A stretch of DNA of 64,000 nt from Sepiola atlantica. Lineage: Eukaryota > Mollusca > Cephalopoda > Sepiida > Sepiolidae. Each line of letters begins with the position of its first letter. Position 1 is the first letter of the stretch. The position numbers were made by a program, and so were the translations under genes. Below are positions 33,840 through 45,370 of this stretch, piece after piece. The notes below the pieces were generated by a model. That model was not told the origin of the DNA. It did not search any database and was given only the letters and a program-made list of their open reading frames with translations. The stretch is taken from the NCBI GenBank assembly GCA_963556195.1, contig OY744529.1, positions 62,702,580 through 62,766,579 of the forward strand, read 5' to 3'.

Positions 33840-34010
33840 TTTTGAATGCCAAGTCAATATATTCTCATCTTGCCTTTGGAAGAGGAGAAATCCAGACTAC
33901 GCCCCCCCCCCCCTTTTTTTTTGCTTGGGGTGATGAGGTTGGTAGATTTTTTCCCACATTAAAACCGACCATGTGTCTAACATTTCTCTCCACAGCAATA
34001 TATTCCCGTT
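33840..34010 (+). mobile_element. SINE copy, degraded, shared 3' tail
   Basis: CCCACATTAAAACCGACCAT then GTGTCTAAC matches the tail of the SINEs at 9040 and 45560. The 5' part contains a C/T homopolymer block and is poorly preserved. Confidence 0.5.
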
Positions 34011-34185
34011 CATTATTTTTCAAAGACTTTGGCTTCCTTTTACTTTATAGATATAAATATTGTGAATAAACAATAAGTATATACATAGCTTTAATTCACA
34101 ATAGTACCAAAGGAAAAGGTTGGCTGTGAAGTAATAAATGCATTTTTGTTTTCGTGTGTAGCAAGATAAGAGGTGGCTGTGTAAG

Positions 34186-34186
<1 letters not shown>

Positions 34187-34218
<32 letters not shown>

Positions 34219-34243
34219 CGTATAAGGTAAAAAAAAAAAAAAT
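34187..34243. repeat. Poly(A) tracts
   Basis: Long A runs. The minus-strand open frame across them (34020-34472) is mostly Phe/Leu from T runs and is not a gene. Confidence 0.9.
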
Positions 34244-34639
34244 AGGTAGAATGGAATTTTCCAATTAGAATTTGAATAAGGTTACATATCCCGACTGACG
34301 TCACAGACAAGAAGTCAACAATCTTATGTGGCAAATGATCAGGGAAAATTTTTCTTTTTTTTTTTTTTACTGAACTAGCAGAGAGCAATAAAGCAAGCTT
34401 GGATAAGAGAGGGTAGGGGTTATGCATATATGCTATGAAGAAAGAACAAAGATTTAAAAAACTTAATTGCATTTATCAATGGTTTCTTTTAATTTTTATT
34501 AATAACGCTTATGAACGCTGTTATGGAGAAGATAGAAGAGAAGATAGGAACATCATCATTGTGACTACAGAAATTCGACCAGTTGATTTTACTGACAAAA
34601 TGAACACATGGAGATTGAAGAACACTATTGTACAGGTGG

Positions 34640-34775
34640 TCAAAGTTGCTTCAAAAATATAAGAAAGATGAATAAAGACGTAGACAGAGATAAGCTTAAT
34701 TTGGAAGTTAATTTCTAAAAGCCGTCCAACACATGCCAGCATGTGAAATGGACGTTAAACCGAATATGAGGTTTA
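34640..34775 (+). mobile_element. RTE-like LINE 3' end, copy 2
   Basis: Ends AAAGCCGTCCAACACATGCC then AGCATG and GGACGTTAAAC, as at 15340-15550. Only the extreme 3' coding end and tail remain. Confidence 0.65.
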
Positions 34776-34984
34776 TGTAGAGATGAGAACCTTGCACAGG
34801 TGGGCACATAATTCTATTAATATAGAGATTAACTCCTAAATACTTGTTTACAAAAGAAAACTATAATCTGAAAATTTTGGTGCTTAATTGATAGTATTAC
34901 CCCCCCCTCCTCCCTCCAAAAAATCGAAATATTTGGTGCTTAATCGATCATATTCCAAGGAAAAGAAAACTAATAAAAATATAT

Positions 34985-35345
34985 ATATGTAAACATGCAC
35001 TAGGCGATTGTATGTTTGCAATGCATGCAAATAACAGACTTGTTGTGGGTGAGCAATATTTAACCAAAGGAAGAGAAACAACACAAGAAATTGGAAATAT
35101 GTCTGGTCTGGAATTTTGACCACCCAGAATTCGATTTTTCTACTTAAAAGAGTAATGGTTCTACAGATACGGGGTTCCTTACTGTGGTTATGATCCACTT
35201 GAGGTTTTCTCAAAATAATCTTCATTTCGATATGAGACCTTAGTAGTAGTTTTTTTTTATGTACATAGATTGACAGCATATTAGCCTTTTCAAGTGGATA
35301 GCTGGATGGTCTACTACAAAGGACCTGAATATCTATATTTTCCAG
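34985..35345 (-). repeat. Interspersed repeat, inverted copy of 38650-39000
   Basis: Its reverse complement shares AATTCTGGGTGGTCAAAA, GTTTGCATGCATTGCAA-like and CCATCCACTTGAAAA-like blocks, in the same order, with the copy at 38650-39000. Family unknown to me; no ORF or terminal repeat was found. Confidence 0.65.
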
Positions 35346-37630
35346 CAGATAGGGTTTTCTTGGCGTCTCACAGCCAACTGTTTTTCAGTGGTTCTCAAAA
35401 AAAGATTGTTTGTGTTTAGTTGGACTTGTGTTTTGATTTTGTCAGGCTAAATATTCTCGTGCAAGTTCACTAGAAGAAAAATGGGTATCATTGTAACTAC
35501 CAAAAAAAACTTTGTGACTTGTTTTAAACTAAAGTTGTGATTTTTTTTGGAGGAGAATCCTTCTGCTGCAGCACTGAGACTAAGCAATTGACACTGCAAC
35601 CGATGTCTAAATCAAGCAACGACTTTGCACCAGCACAACGAGCGGACAATCACAGCCTGTACAGTGAACGCACACATACGCACGTTCACACATACATAAT
35701 TGGAGATCGTCATAAGCATACACATTATGAAAGTACATTATCCAGGGTATTTGGATAAGTATATCGTTTTTATCAAAGTGGGAACAATAACATCTATGAA
35801 AAGGAATAGCAACGTTTTATTTTTAGAACTTTTTAATCTAAATAATTTGTGATTTTATTTGATCGATCATTCGTGTAGCTGTGCACATTTCGAAATGTTA
35901 ACAGCCTCAGCAACTATTCACATGTCGAGGTGTAAAGGATAAGACAACATCAAAAGTAATGACAACTTTACGACTTGATAGAACAACCAAAATGAAGAGT
36001 AAAGAAGAGTTCAAATGGTCTAGACGAAAACAAGAGTTGTTTTATCTGTATGTGTGTGAGTGAGAATGTGTGTATAAGCTGTCGCTATGTTTGCCGAGAT
36101 GCCTGCAGCCAAGGCTAGATTTAGTTTGCCTGCAAGGAGTCTGCATAGCAGTTGATAACACCTTGTTGTGACTGACATAATTCGTGTAACAAGTGGAGTC
36201 AATGTTAGCAAGTGCTCGGTTCCCAGGGTGACTCTTTCTGATTGGTTATCGATACCAGAATTCAAGCAATCGAGATTGAGAACTTCTATAGAAGTCACCA
36301 ATCAGTATTAGGTATTTCAACCAATAATCACCGAATATATCAAGAGATCATTTCTCTGCTGCTGTTTGTTAAACGTGTCAGACTTCTGCATCGAGCTCAC
36401 TAGGATTGTCTTGTTTGCATGAAGTCCTCATTGGTCGCAGCTATTCGTTAACCTACAGGATTGCCGGTTTTTAACCCCCCCCCCCCCCATCTCACTCCAT
36501 TTATTTGTGGTTACGCACTTGTCATGCCTTTGCTTGCCATACACAGAGGTAAAGACGATGGATCCTGATGCCAATTCTTCCTGTATTTCCACCAGAGCCC
36601 TGTTAGCTGGGTTGCGGCCCTAATACTTCTTAGTGCCAAACCTGTCTGTCATGGGTGGCCCTTCCAGGAACCGGAGTTTCAGACGGCATAGTTCTAACAC
36701 TACCACGTTGTCACCACCCCTGTCACAACGAGAAAGTGTTAGACCTTAGGGGAATGTTGCTGCTGCTGCTGCTGCTATTGCTGTAACAGGGTTCTAAAGA
36801 GTTTCCTACCCAAACTGTCAGAGCTCTGGAAGTAGTGAATAATTTGAATGAGTATTAAATAAAAAAGGGATAACAAAAAAATATTAAAAAATTTGTAGGA
36901 ATTGTCAAATTTTAAAGATGTTTTTGTTGAACATTAGATCTACACCCTAAACAATTACTGTACAAAATAAATACAGGATAATTTAAAAGTTACATTTGGT
37001 AAGCGCATTTATCATGAACTAAATATGTAAAAGAAACAGCAATTTGGAAATTAGACGAAAACCAATATAACATTTATTGATGAAAAATAGATGTGCATGT
37101 TGTGTGGCGATTATTACAGTGAAGCATCGTCTGCCCTCTTACTCCAAAAGTTTATTTGTAATCTATAATAATATGCTAAGGCAATTCTATGTTTGTACAT
37201 ACGTTATCACCCTCCACCTTTTTTAAAAGCTGGGATCGCCTGATCGTTGAAGATGCAATGCAAAAAAAGTAATTTAAAAAATTTCATCTGATGTCACTAC
37301 TGTGTTGAATATGAAACTCAAATTAAAATACTATACTTCCAGCCCGAAGGCCAAGAAAGTGTAACTGTTCTGTCCAAAAATGGTACAATAATAGTGGAAA
37401 TATGTCACAAACTCTGACAAAGGTTTTGGAGAAACTACATCAACCAGAATACTTAGATAAGTTTGTTTCAGCTTGAACAAAGGTGGTATAATAATATTGT
37501 GGGGTCAGCGTTCGTGGCAGAAGTCCATAGAATGGAAATATGTCAAATCCTACAAGGTTATAACTGCTAGTACTTACAAAATTGCACTCTTCAACAGTGA
37601 GGCAAGGTATGTTGTCACTTGACTCTAGAC
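35346..37630. other. Intergenic stretch, mostly unassigned
   Basis: Contains short CA/TG runs (35660-35730, 36048-36075), a (TGC)n run at about 36761-36780, and a GC-richer block at about 36540-36740. On its minus strand that block reads like old LINE sequence (GRNPANRALVEIQEELA) without firm support. An open frame on the minus strand at 36020-36301 has no recognised family. Confidence 0.35.
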
Positions 37631-37639
37631 TTATCCTAT

Positions 37640-38175
37640 GCTGTTGCAAATGGAATTAAAGTTCTACAAACTGTTGCCAGTCCTGACATCTCGAGCCATC
37701 TCTCTCACACTAAAGGGGAGGATATGTAGGAGCATGATGCTGTATGGAAGTGAGTGGTGCCCGCCCCCACTCACCTGTCTTCAGTGTAATGACAGAGCAA
37801 TGATCAGATGGATATACAATATTCGGGTCGGATCAGACCTGGCATATCAGCTCTGATACCTTATTGGTGAGGTTGTATATACCAAAGTTAGATGAACTGA
37901 CGATCAGTCAGCTACATTTAATTGGCCATGTTGAGAGGAGCTCAACATAAGCTTGGATAAGGAAATGCAGAGACCTTGAGGTGGAAGGCTGGAGGAAATT
38001 TTGATGCCAACCATCAACAAGGATTTTAGTGGAATTTGAATGAAATCAATCTTTAAAATCATCAAGCTTGAACACTGAGATTGCAAACTGCTGGAAAAAG
38101 TCAGACTTCTGATCAAGGCAAGTAAGATGATAAAATGGATAATGATGAACCTAATCAAAAAATGAGGGGAGAATA
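37640..38175 (+). pseudogene. RTE-like LINE C-terminal fragment
   Basis: Plus-strand blocks GRICRSMMLYGSEW, CNDRAMIRWIYNIRVGSDL and, after frameshifts, an FNWPC-like relic of the FGHVER motif. This is the segment following the RT domain in RTE-type LINEs. Several stops are present. Confidence 0.7.
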
Positions 38176-38649
38176 AAAGACTCACAGCAATTCAAGAGAA
38201 TTTATGAATATTTTTTTCTTCAAAAACAAAAAATAGACAAGTTAATTTTAAAAAATATTTTTGGAGATAAAAAACAAAACAATACAAAGACAAACAAAAG
38301 AAACAAAAATGATTACTTCTGTAAACGTGCATCTGTGTACATTCACTGCACAGACCGTGATCATCTGCTCGTCGTGTTGGTCTGAAGTCGGTATTTCATT
38401 CTGAGACAGGCCGCAGTGTCAATCGTGTGGTTTCAGTCAGTGCTTCAACAGAAGGATTCTTCCTCCAGAAAAAAATTACAACTCCCGTTTAAAACAAGTA
38501 ACGAAGTTTATGTTTTGAGGTTACGATACTTTTCTTCTACTGAACAACAGGCCTGCAAATTAAAACTTAGTCCAGCCGAATCAGAACACGAGCCCAACTG
38601 AACTGTCCTTTAGCTTATGACTCAAATAAAACCAACTGACCTCCTCTGC

Positions 38650-39000
38650 TTCTCTGTTGGAATATATAAAGATATTTGTGTCCTTTGGGGTGGACCACCC
38701 AACCATCCACTTGAAAATCATGAGCCAGTTTTATTTATGGACATAAAAAAAACCTACTGCCTAGGAGGCCCCATATCTGGATGGACATTTATTTTTTGAG
38801 TACTTCAAATGGTTTCATCTCTCAGCATGAATCCCCTTTTAAGGAGACACTAACTTTTCCAAGTGGAGAAATCAAATTCTGGGTGGTCAAAACAAGACAT
38901 ATTTCCTATTGGGTGGTTTCTCTTCTCTTAGTTAAATATCTCTCCCACTGCAAGTCTGTTGTTTGCATGCATTGCAACAAGCTAAACATGTTTATAATGC
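38650..39000 (+). repeat. Interspersed repeat, second copy in direct orientation
   Basis: Same family as 34985-35345. This copy has an extra GAATCCCCTTTTAAGGAGAC block between the two conserved parts. Confidence 0.65.
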
Positions 39001-39184
39001 TACAAATTATTTTAAAATATCTCACCTTTATCTCAAAACGAGTTTTAAGATAAAATCTGTAAAGGTTTGTTTCCTCTCATTGGCACTGAATTATCTCCCC
39101 TGGAGATAATTGGCTTAGACCCTGGAGGTGCTACAACTGCATGATTTGGTACTATAGTGCCTACACATGATGATAAATTCAAAA

Positions 39185-39490
39185 GAGACTAATCTTTTTA
39201 TTGGCACAACCTTTAGACAGGACAAACGTTCTGTCTGACAGTTATCCCTGACACACTTGGCGTCTCAAGTAGTTCAGCTATGTACCGTGTGCCACCTCTT
39301 GCACCAACTTCATAACATGTTTAGATATCCGGAGGAAGAGTGTTTTAAGTGTGTAAGAAGTGATGTAACCGGACTGCATGGATAGCAGGTGCAAGACATT
39401 GGCTGGTGTTGCCTACCAAGAGTCCAGGACATTTGCAGCACTCTAAATACCAAAACTTGAAGAAGAAAACACTGCTTTTTAAGAGTTCAA
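39185..39490 (+). pseudogene. LINE C-terminal fragment, strongly decayed
   Basis: CATSCTNFITCLDI, then CVRSDVT-like and LEEENT segments parallel the fragment at 32035-32365. Many frameshifts. Confidence 0.5.
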
Positions 39491-39551
39491 GTTTCAAATG
39501 AACTTCGTAAATCGTCCTAATGGCAAATCATCACAGTTAAGATGTAAGTAT

Positions 39552-40440
39552 ATTTACATTCCGGGCATTTGTACATTATTCCCCCGTCCCTTTAACAATA
39601 AGCAATGCACTACAAAAAGAATTAGATAGAAAGAAATATGATCAACGGTTGGAAAAATGTGGTCATGTTATATACCGGATTTGTATGGCGAAAAAGGGAA
39701 ATCTCCTAAACCATCAGTCTAGAAAAACAGACGATAGAGGAAGATGGGAAACTTAAGAAATAAGGTGGCTCGGGGAGAAAAGGGATATCACATAGTGATA
39801 TAATAGAAAGTGTCCACTGTATGACTATCTCTGTGAGAGGAAAACATTTTTATTTATTTAAAATTATCTCCCTTGAACCATTTGGATAATTTAGGAATGT
39901 TATTTATTTATTTAATGTATTTATTTAGCTATTTATTTAATTTATTTATTTATTAAAAAACATTTTCTCTTCGATATAAGAGATCGTTTTCATACAACAA
40001 AGACGTAAGACGCTCAGCTGTTAAAAACAAAAACAGACGAAACGCTGAATCATCAAACGACATGTGAGACACTAAGCAGTTGGAAAGTCAGTTGTTTTGA
40101 TTTCATTGAACAGTTAGATTGAAATGCGCTTCAGATAATGGGGCCTCACATCGGTGAGGGGGACCAATACGCAAAAGAGCCGTTGAGAGAAAGGCCCCGA
40201 AACGGTGCGTATTCTTTCCTGATGACCCGACATTGTCTGGAGGCTGAAATGAAGTATTCCACCAGTAAAACAGCCAAGGAAATATATATATATACCAGCC
40301 CACAAGGTAAGCTGTTTCTTCCAAACAACAATTTCTTCTGTTATCAGCTCGCTTCATAGCGAGTTTCTGCTACTGTTCCGGTAGCTAGTTTCATTCCATT
40401 CCAGGCATTTGTACATTATTCCCCGTCCCTTGAACAATTG
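39552..40440. repeat. Segment bounded by direct repeats; structured GC-rich block inside
   Basis: GGCATTTGTACATTATTCCC with its flanks occurs at about 39558-39600 and again at 40402-40440. Between them, 40130-40220 has a GC-rich stem (AATACGC ... CCGTT / AACGG ... GCGTATT). No ORF with family features; nature unknown. Confidence 0.4.
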
Positions 40441-40517
40441 GTGCATTTAGAAATTGTATTCCTTAAGTTAGAATCCATGTTTTTTTAAGTATTTTTGTTT
40501 TTCACACATCTGACACA

Positions 40518-41591
40518 TCAATCAATAAGTCCCGGGCCTGACTAACAAAACCACTTTGAGGAAAAAAATGGATTTTATTCATTAACATAGTGTATCACTC
40601 TAGAATGATACACTTATTTAACAATTTGATGCACTTTTTGTAGAACGGTTTGAGTTTGGCCTCAGTTTCCAATATCATTTCTTTCTTGGAGATAAAAGAA
40701 TGCTCCAGAGAAAAAGATTTGAGTTCTGTCTGCAAACAGCCAGTAGTCGCTGGAAGTCAGGTCTGGAGAATAGGGTGCAATTTATGTAGTTTTGCCATCG
40801 TTGTAATCAACTTGTAACACGGTGCATTGTCTTGGTGAAAGTGCACTATTTTCATTTGTAACCGTTTTTTTGGCATTGTATTCTGATATCTTCCACTCTT
40901 CTGCTATCTCACGCAACTTTAATTTACGATCGCCCGAAACAAGTTTTGAGGACTTCTTGGTGTTTTCTAACCTGCATTTGACCTGCATCATTTGTTTCTG
41001 TACGATTGTGTTAAAAGCCAGCATACCACCTCTTAACCAGAGTCCGAATAACACATGGAGAGAAATAATATGAGAATGATATAATGAATGTTTGATGTAA
41101 ATTCTGATGACCTCAGAGGAAGATTCAATCTGGACAGTATAGGCAGATGTGTGCAGAAGAGTAGACTTTGATGGTATAGCCACATTGAAAGAATGGATGA
41201 GAGTTCTTGGGTTAGATGTAGAACAGTTGAGGTAGCAGGTTCATGGAAAACATGGGAGGAAGTGATAAAATTGACCTTAGATAAAGAGGGATAAATAAAG
41301 ACCTGGCCAGAGATAGGTTAGTTCGGAAGTAAATTTCTTAAAGTCGCCCAACACATGCCAGCATGTAAAACAGCAATTAAACCAAATATGATGATGAAAT
41401 TTAGATTTTTCTATTGTTTTGAAAATTTGCAACATTAGTCTCATTTAAATAACTAATTTGTAAACTAATAATACGATTGGGCTCAACTTTTGACATGTGC
41501 CATTTGAAGGTTAGTACTTTATAAAAATCACATGGACTTTTTTTTATTATTAGTGGCACCGTCTATGTCAGGCCCGAGACTTATTGAGTGA
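40518..41591 (-). mobile_element. Mariner (DD34D-type), internally deleted and interrupted
   Basis: Inverted ends TCAATCAATAAGTCCCGGGC (left) and TCACTCAATAAGTCTCGGGC (right, reverse complement) define the element; TA is present on the right but changed to CA on the left. On the minus strand the transposase N-terminus reads KLVSGDRKLKLREIAEEWKI. After a large deletion follows the third catalytic motif YSPDLTSSDYWLFAD. An RTE-like LINE end has inserted near the 5' side of the transposase (41100-41395). Confidence 0.8.
41100..41395 (+). mobile_element. RTE-like LINE 3' end, copy 3, nested in mariner
   Basis: Contains GTAGAACAGTTGAGGTAGCA, KTWEEVIK-like and RDRLVR-like coding remains, CAACACATGCCAGCATGTAA and a terminal ATGATGATGA. 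Nesting shows it inserted after the mariner. Confidence 0.7.
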
Positions 41592-41837
41592 TATGTTATT
41601 TACATGCCTTTCATATCCTGTTGGCCTGACTAATAATGCTGACAATCATTAATAAATATTAGAATTCATTAACTGTTCCTTTTTATTCTTCTTTCCCAGC
41701 CATGTGTCACATCATTGATACAATAAACACACAGACATTTTTGTAACGTGTGTGAGAATAAAATATACCCAACACATGTGCAACTATCTATAAATTGGAC
41801 ATCAAATATTCATATTGATACTTCAAACCATCAATTC

Positions 41838-41960
41838 GGTAAAAGTCCAGAATAGTTAACAGCTGAGACTCCCCCCTCCCCCCCAAAAACCCTCACACAA
41901 TTTATGTAAAACGCATTAGAATTAAATTCTCTTACCGAACCCGGCTAATTTTAATGTGAA
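41838..41960. repeat. Single arm of the foldback family
   Basis: GGTAAAAGTCCAGAATAGTTAACAG-like start and TTATGTAAAACGCATTAGAA match 5205-5330 and, more loosely, the left arm at 44238. No partner arm is seen nearby. Confidence 0.6.
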
Positions 41961-42396
41961 AAGATGTTTTTAAACAGTAAAATTACAGAAAAGTTAATAC
42001 TCAAGAACTTATGAGTAATTATACTAAGTATCATTTTTTTTCCAAATATGAACATTGTACACATCACAAATCACAAACATTAATTCAATTAAAAAAAAAA
42101 ATAAATAAAGAAGTTATTTCCGGAGAGTGAAATTGCCTTTTCATAACTTTATTATAAAATAAAAATCTATCATTTTAAAATAGAAAAGTTTATTTTGTTT
42201 CACTTATTAAATTTCTATTTTATGTTGAAGTAAATCATTATTGGAAAAAAAAAATTTAAAAAAAACAAAAAACAAAAAAAAAACCTAAATTTTTTTTTTT
42301 ACTGCAACTTCAAAGTGAATGTGACCTGTGCAAAAAGACTATATGATTAGGTCCACTCTGCAACATGAGCCCTCATAATTCATTAAGTTGGACAAA

Positions 42397-42466
42397 GGTT
42401 GATTATATAAACTAGCAAAAATATACTACCAGAGGGAGCTTATTTTTGCTAGTTTATATGATTAAC
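42397..42466. repeat. Short inverted repeat (~20-base arms)
   Basis: ATATAAACTAGCAAAAATA and its reverse complement flank about 20 bases. Confidence 0.7.
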
Positions 42467-42519
42467 GAACATATACTAAACGATGGGTGAAATCGGAAGA
42501 ATTTTATCATTTAGGCACA

Positions 42520-42825
42520 TGGCTCAACAAGAATTTGTTAACGTTGAACTTAAAAACGACCATGTTGTAGTCAGCTGAGAAGCAGCCCCATGGTATTGTA
42601 TTCCAGAGATGGAAAGTTCTTGCAAAGAAACTTTGTTTACCTAAAAAAAAGGAAGATTCTTTACAGTGGTTGTAGCTAGACGAATGGTGAATGTTTTACA
42701 AGATGAAACCAGAGATTGGAGCTCAGTCGAGCACCTACCATGAAAATAACGATAGAGTAGAGAAAAACTAGCAACATCTCTTCCAAGAAAAAGGAGCTGT
42801 AGGGAAGAGAAGAGGTCATCTCCCA
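42520..42825 (-). pseudogene. Jockey/CR1-like LINE 3' coding fragment, copy 3
   Basis: The minus strand encodes DVASFSLLYRYFHGRCSTEL then TIRLATTTVKNLPFF, the same blocks as copies at 13590 and 17720. Confidence 0.7.
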
Positions 42826-43252
42826 CTAGATTTCCAAATCGATTTTATACTTGTTTCAATTTTGACCATCCGTATTTTTCGAACAATATTGAGAAGACAG
42901 AGAAAACTCTATTTTGTTTGATTCGAAACATTGATAAACCCTATTTTAATCACCTAAATTACTTACAGGGTTCTTTTCAACTTCTTTTGTACGAATTAAT
43001 AATTTGGGCCCCACCCCCCAAAAAAGTATCTCTCTTTTCAACTTCTTTTTTACAAATTAATACTCTAATACTTATATATCAAATAAAAATTGCCGCAGTC
43101 TAGAAGGATTTACTCCACGTATTGCATTAATTGTTTCAGCTACTGTTTTACATTAACATTGTGAGGTCTGTGTTCACGCTGGTCAGTCAAAAGCACCAAA
43201 TAATTCAAGAGTTACAGATTTTGCAAGGAATTTCTGGAGTTATTCGAAAGTT

Positions 43253-43284
43253 CCCGAGCAGTGCCGGGGCACGGGTCAGCTAGT
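43253..43284 (+). mobile_element. Helitron 3' terminus
   Basis: CCCGAGCAGTGCCGGG hairpin, then CTAGT at 43280-43284 next to a T. The upstream extent is not determined. Confidence 0.6.
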
Positions 43285-44237
43285 TTGTTAAATATTACGC
43301 TATTGGATTAAAAACAAAAACAAATAACAAACAAAAAAAAAAAAAACAAATGTAAAAAATAAAAACTTCTGTCTCTTCTGAATTTTGTTTTCCCTATCAT
43401 GAGGAGACAGCATCACCCAAGATTAACGAGTCTTAGAAAAGGTTTTGTTTTTATTAATTTCATGCTCAAGTAGAAATTTACATCAACGAAAAAATAAATT
43501 AATTGAGAGAAAATAAAATCCCTTACATCTAACACCCCCCCCCCCCAAAAAAAAATACAAAGGCAACAAAAATTAACAAAATATTTTTTGCTTTTCACTG
43601 TAGATACCAATGTTAACAAGTTGAGTTTTAGACGACAGAGAAAATAATCAAAGAAGTTGTTGTCTCGTTATCCAGATAAAAAAGATTACTCAATTTCAAA
43701 GGAAACGGTTTTCTTTTACGCCTGAAAATAAGAGTCAATTCCAGCACCAGAGTTCCCTTAGAAAAGAAACGTCAATTGAAGATATGGAATAAAGGAGGAA
43801 AAAAGAAATTATGTTCATTAATTTTATTAAGATTTCTACTTGAAAAATGATTATTTGCTTTTATTTGTAAATCCTAAAAGGAGTCAGGGTCTTGTCATTA
43901 TTGGTAAATTCAAGTATCAGGTTCACGAATAAAGGCCAAGATAAGAAGGCCAAATAAAAAAAAGAAAAATAGAAAAGAGTTTCACCTCATTCTCTCTTTT
44001 TTTTCTTTTCTTTTCTAAAAAAATCTTTTAAATTTTTGTTTATTTTGTTTTTTTTTCAATAAATTTGTTAACTTCATATTTTTTCTTGATTTGAAAAACA
44101 TTTTTTGTTCTTAAAAGCATGAAATAAAAGTTACTTTGTACTTTTTCGTTTTCTCACTCTTTCCTCATTTTGCTGCCATGTGTGCTAGAGATGTTTCAAA
44201 GTGGGACACGTAGATAATAATAATGGATACTTTTTTT
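43285..44237. other. Intergenic AT-rich stretch, nothing recognised
   Basis: Homopolymer-rich sequence with a C-run at about 43534-43546; no coding or repeat call. Confidence 0.5.
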
Positions 44238-44834
44238 GGTAAAAGTACAGAATAGTTAACAGTCAAGAAATCGTAAACAAAAAAACAACAAATGGTGTAT
44301 GCCAAACGCAGTAGAATTTACCGACCTATATACTTTCAACATGCTGAAACTGTTTTTAAGCTTTTTATATTAAAATTTGATTTATTTTTATGACACATGA
44401 AAACAAAAAAGATGTCTGCCTGTCGCTTAACTGTTAAGGGTGGGGGGGCTAATTCCTGATAAGATAGTAAAAAAGAAAAAAACAAAACAAAAAAAAACTT
44501 ACACTACTACTAACCCTAAGTTCAGAGAGAGGTTTGCCACTCGGACCTAGAGTTAGTGATAGGATAAGTCATTTTTTTTTTTAAACTATCTTTTCAGACA
44601 TTACTCTATCCCTCAACAGTTAAGTGACAGGCAGATATCTTCTTTTTTTATGTGTTGTAAAGACCGCTTTGAATGAAATAAGTTTTTAAAAAATAAATAA
44701 ATATAAATAACAGTTTCAGCACATTAAAAGTATATAGGACAGCAGCTAATTAAATTCTACTGCATTTGGTATAAGTCATTCGTTGCTTTTGTTTTTTTAA
44801 TGATTTCTTGACTTAACTATTCTACACATTTACC
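44238..44834. mobile_element. Foldback element with >200-base inverted arms
   Basis: Left arm about 44238-44446, right arm about 44608-44834. The arms share in inverse order CAGAATAGTTAAC, TCAAGAAATC, GCAGTAGAATTTA, TATACTTT..TGCTGAAACTG, and GACAGGCAGATATCT-like/AGATGTCTGCCTGTC next to TTAACTGTTAAGGG. The outer ends read GGTAAAAGT and GGGTAAATG. No internal ORF. It lies about 430 bp beyond the MAP2K4 stop and may overlap its 3' UTR region. Confidence 0.75.
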
Positions 44835-44904
44835 CTTTTCTTTTTTCAAGAACAAAATTCAACAGGTTCAGTTTAAAAAAAAAAAAAGAAAAGATTTATG
44901 GATG

Positions 44905-44910
44905 TTTATT
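44905..44910 (-). terminator. MAP2K4 candidate polyadenylation signal
   Basis: AATAAA on the minus strand, about 350 bases after the stop codon. Others occur further on; use is unproven. Confidence 0.35.
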
Positions 44911-45259
44911 TTCTGCATATCATCCATAATGCATTGCTTTTGGGCAATGTGCAGCCAGCGCAGTGGTGCAGAATGTCAAGTGGCAAGCCCCAGGGCTGCA
45001 AAAACTGTAACACCCTCCCCCCAAGGGTAGAGTGCTGAACTTACTTACAGAGGGAATCGTCCATCAAGAACCAACTCAAAGGAGAAAAATGTCAAGTGTG
45101 AGTTTTTTTTTTTTGATGGGATAACGGGGGTGGGGTAGTCTGATTTCATTCTCGTTTCCTTTAAATGTGTTTTTGTGTGTGTGTAGTAAAGGCTGCTGTC
45201 TTCTTCATTCTCAATGGAGTTAGGGAGAAAGAGAATGGGGAGGTGCTGAAGGCTCATTG

Positions 45260-45370
45260 TTAAGATCCTGTCGACAGCGCCTGTGTTTCGTAATATTGAT
45301 CTATAACATTGCACACATAACAAGCCACATCAAAGTCCTCTTGTTCGTAGCGACGAATAAACGGGTGATC
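45260..45370 (-). CDS. MAP2K4: MAP2K4 last exon with stop
   Basis: 36 codons and [39 protein letters not shown]. Contains the DVD docking site for upstream MAP3Ks. Confidence 0.96.
   Translation of the reverse strand, partial: DHPFIRRYEQEDFDVACYVCNVIDQYYETQALSTGS

Noticed and set aside
34020..34472. 150-residue open frame on the minus strand
   Set aside because: Mostly Phe/Leu runs from poly(A) DNA, with no family motifs.
36540..36740. LINE-like block on the minus strand (GRNPANRALVEIQEELA)
   Set aside because: Too short and too decayed to assign; kept only as a remark in the intergenic entry.
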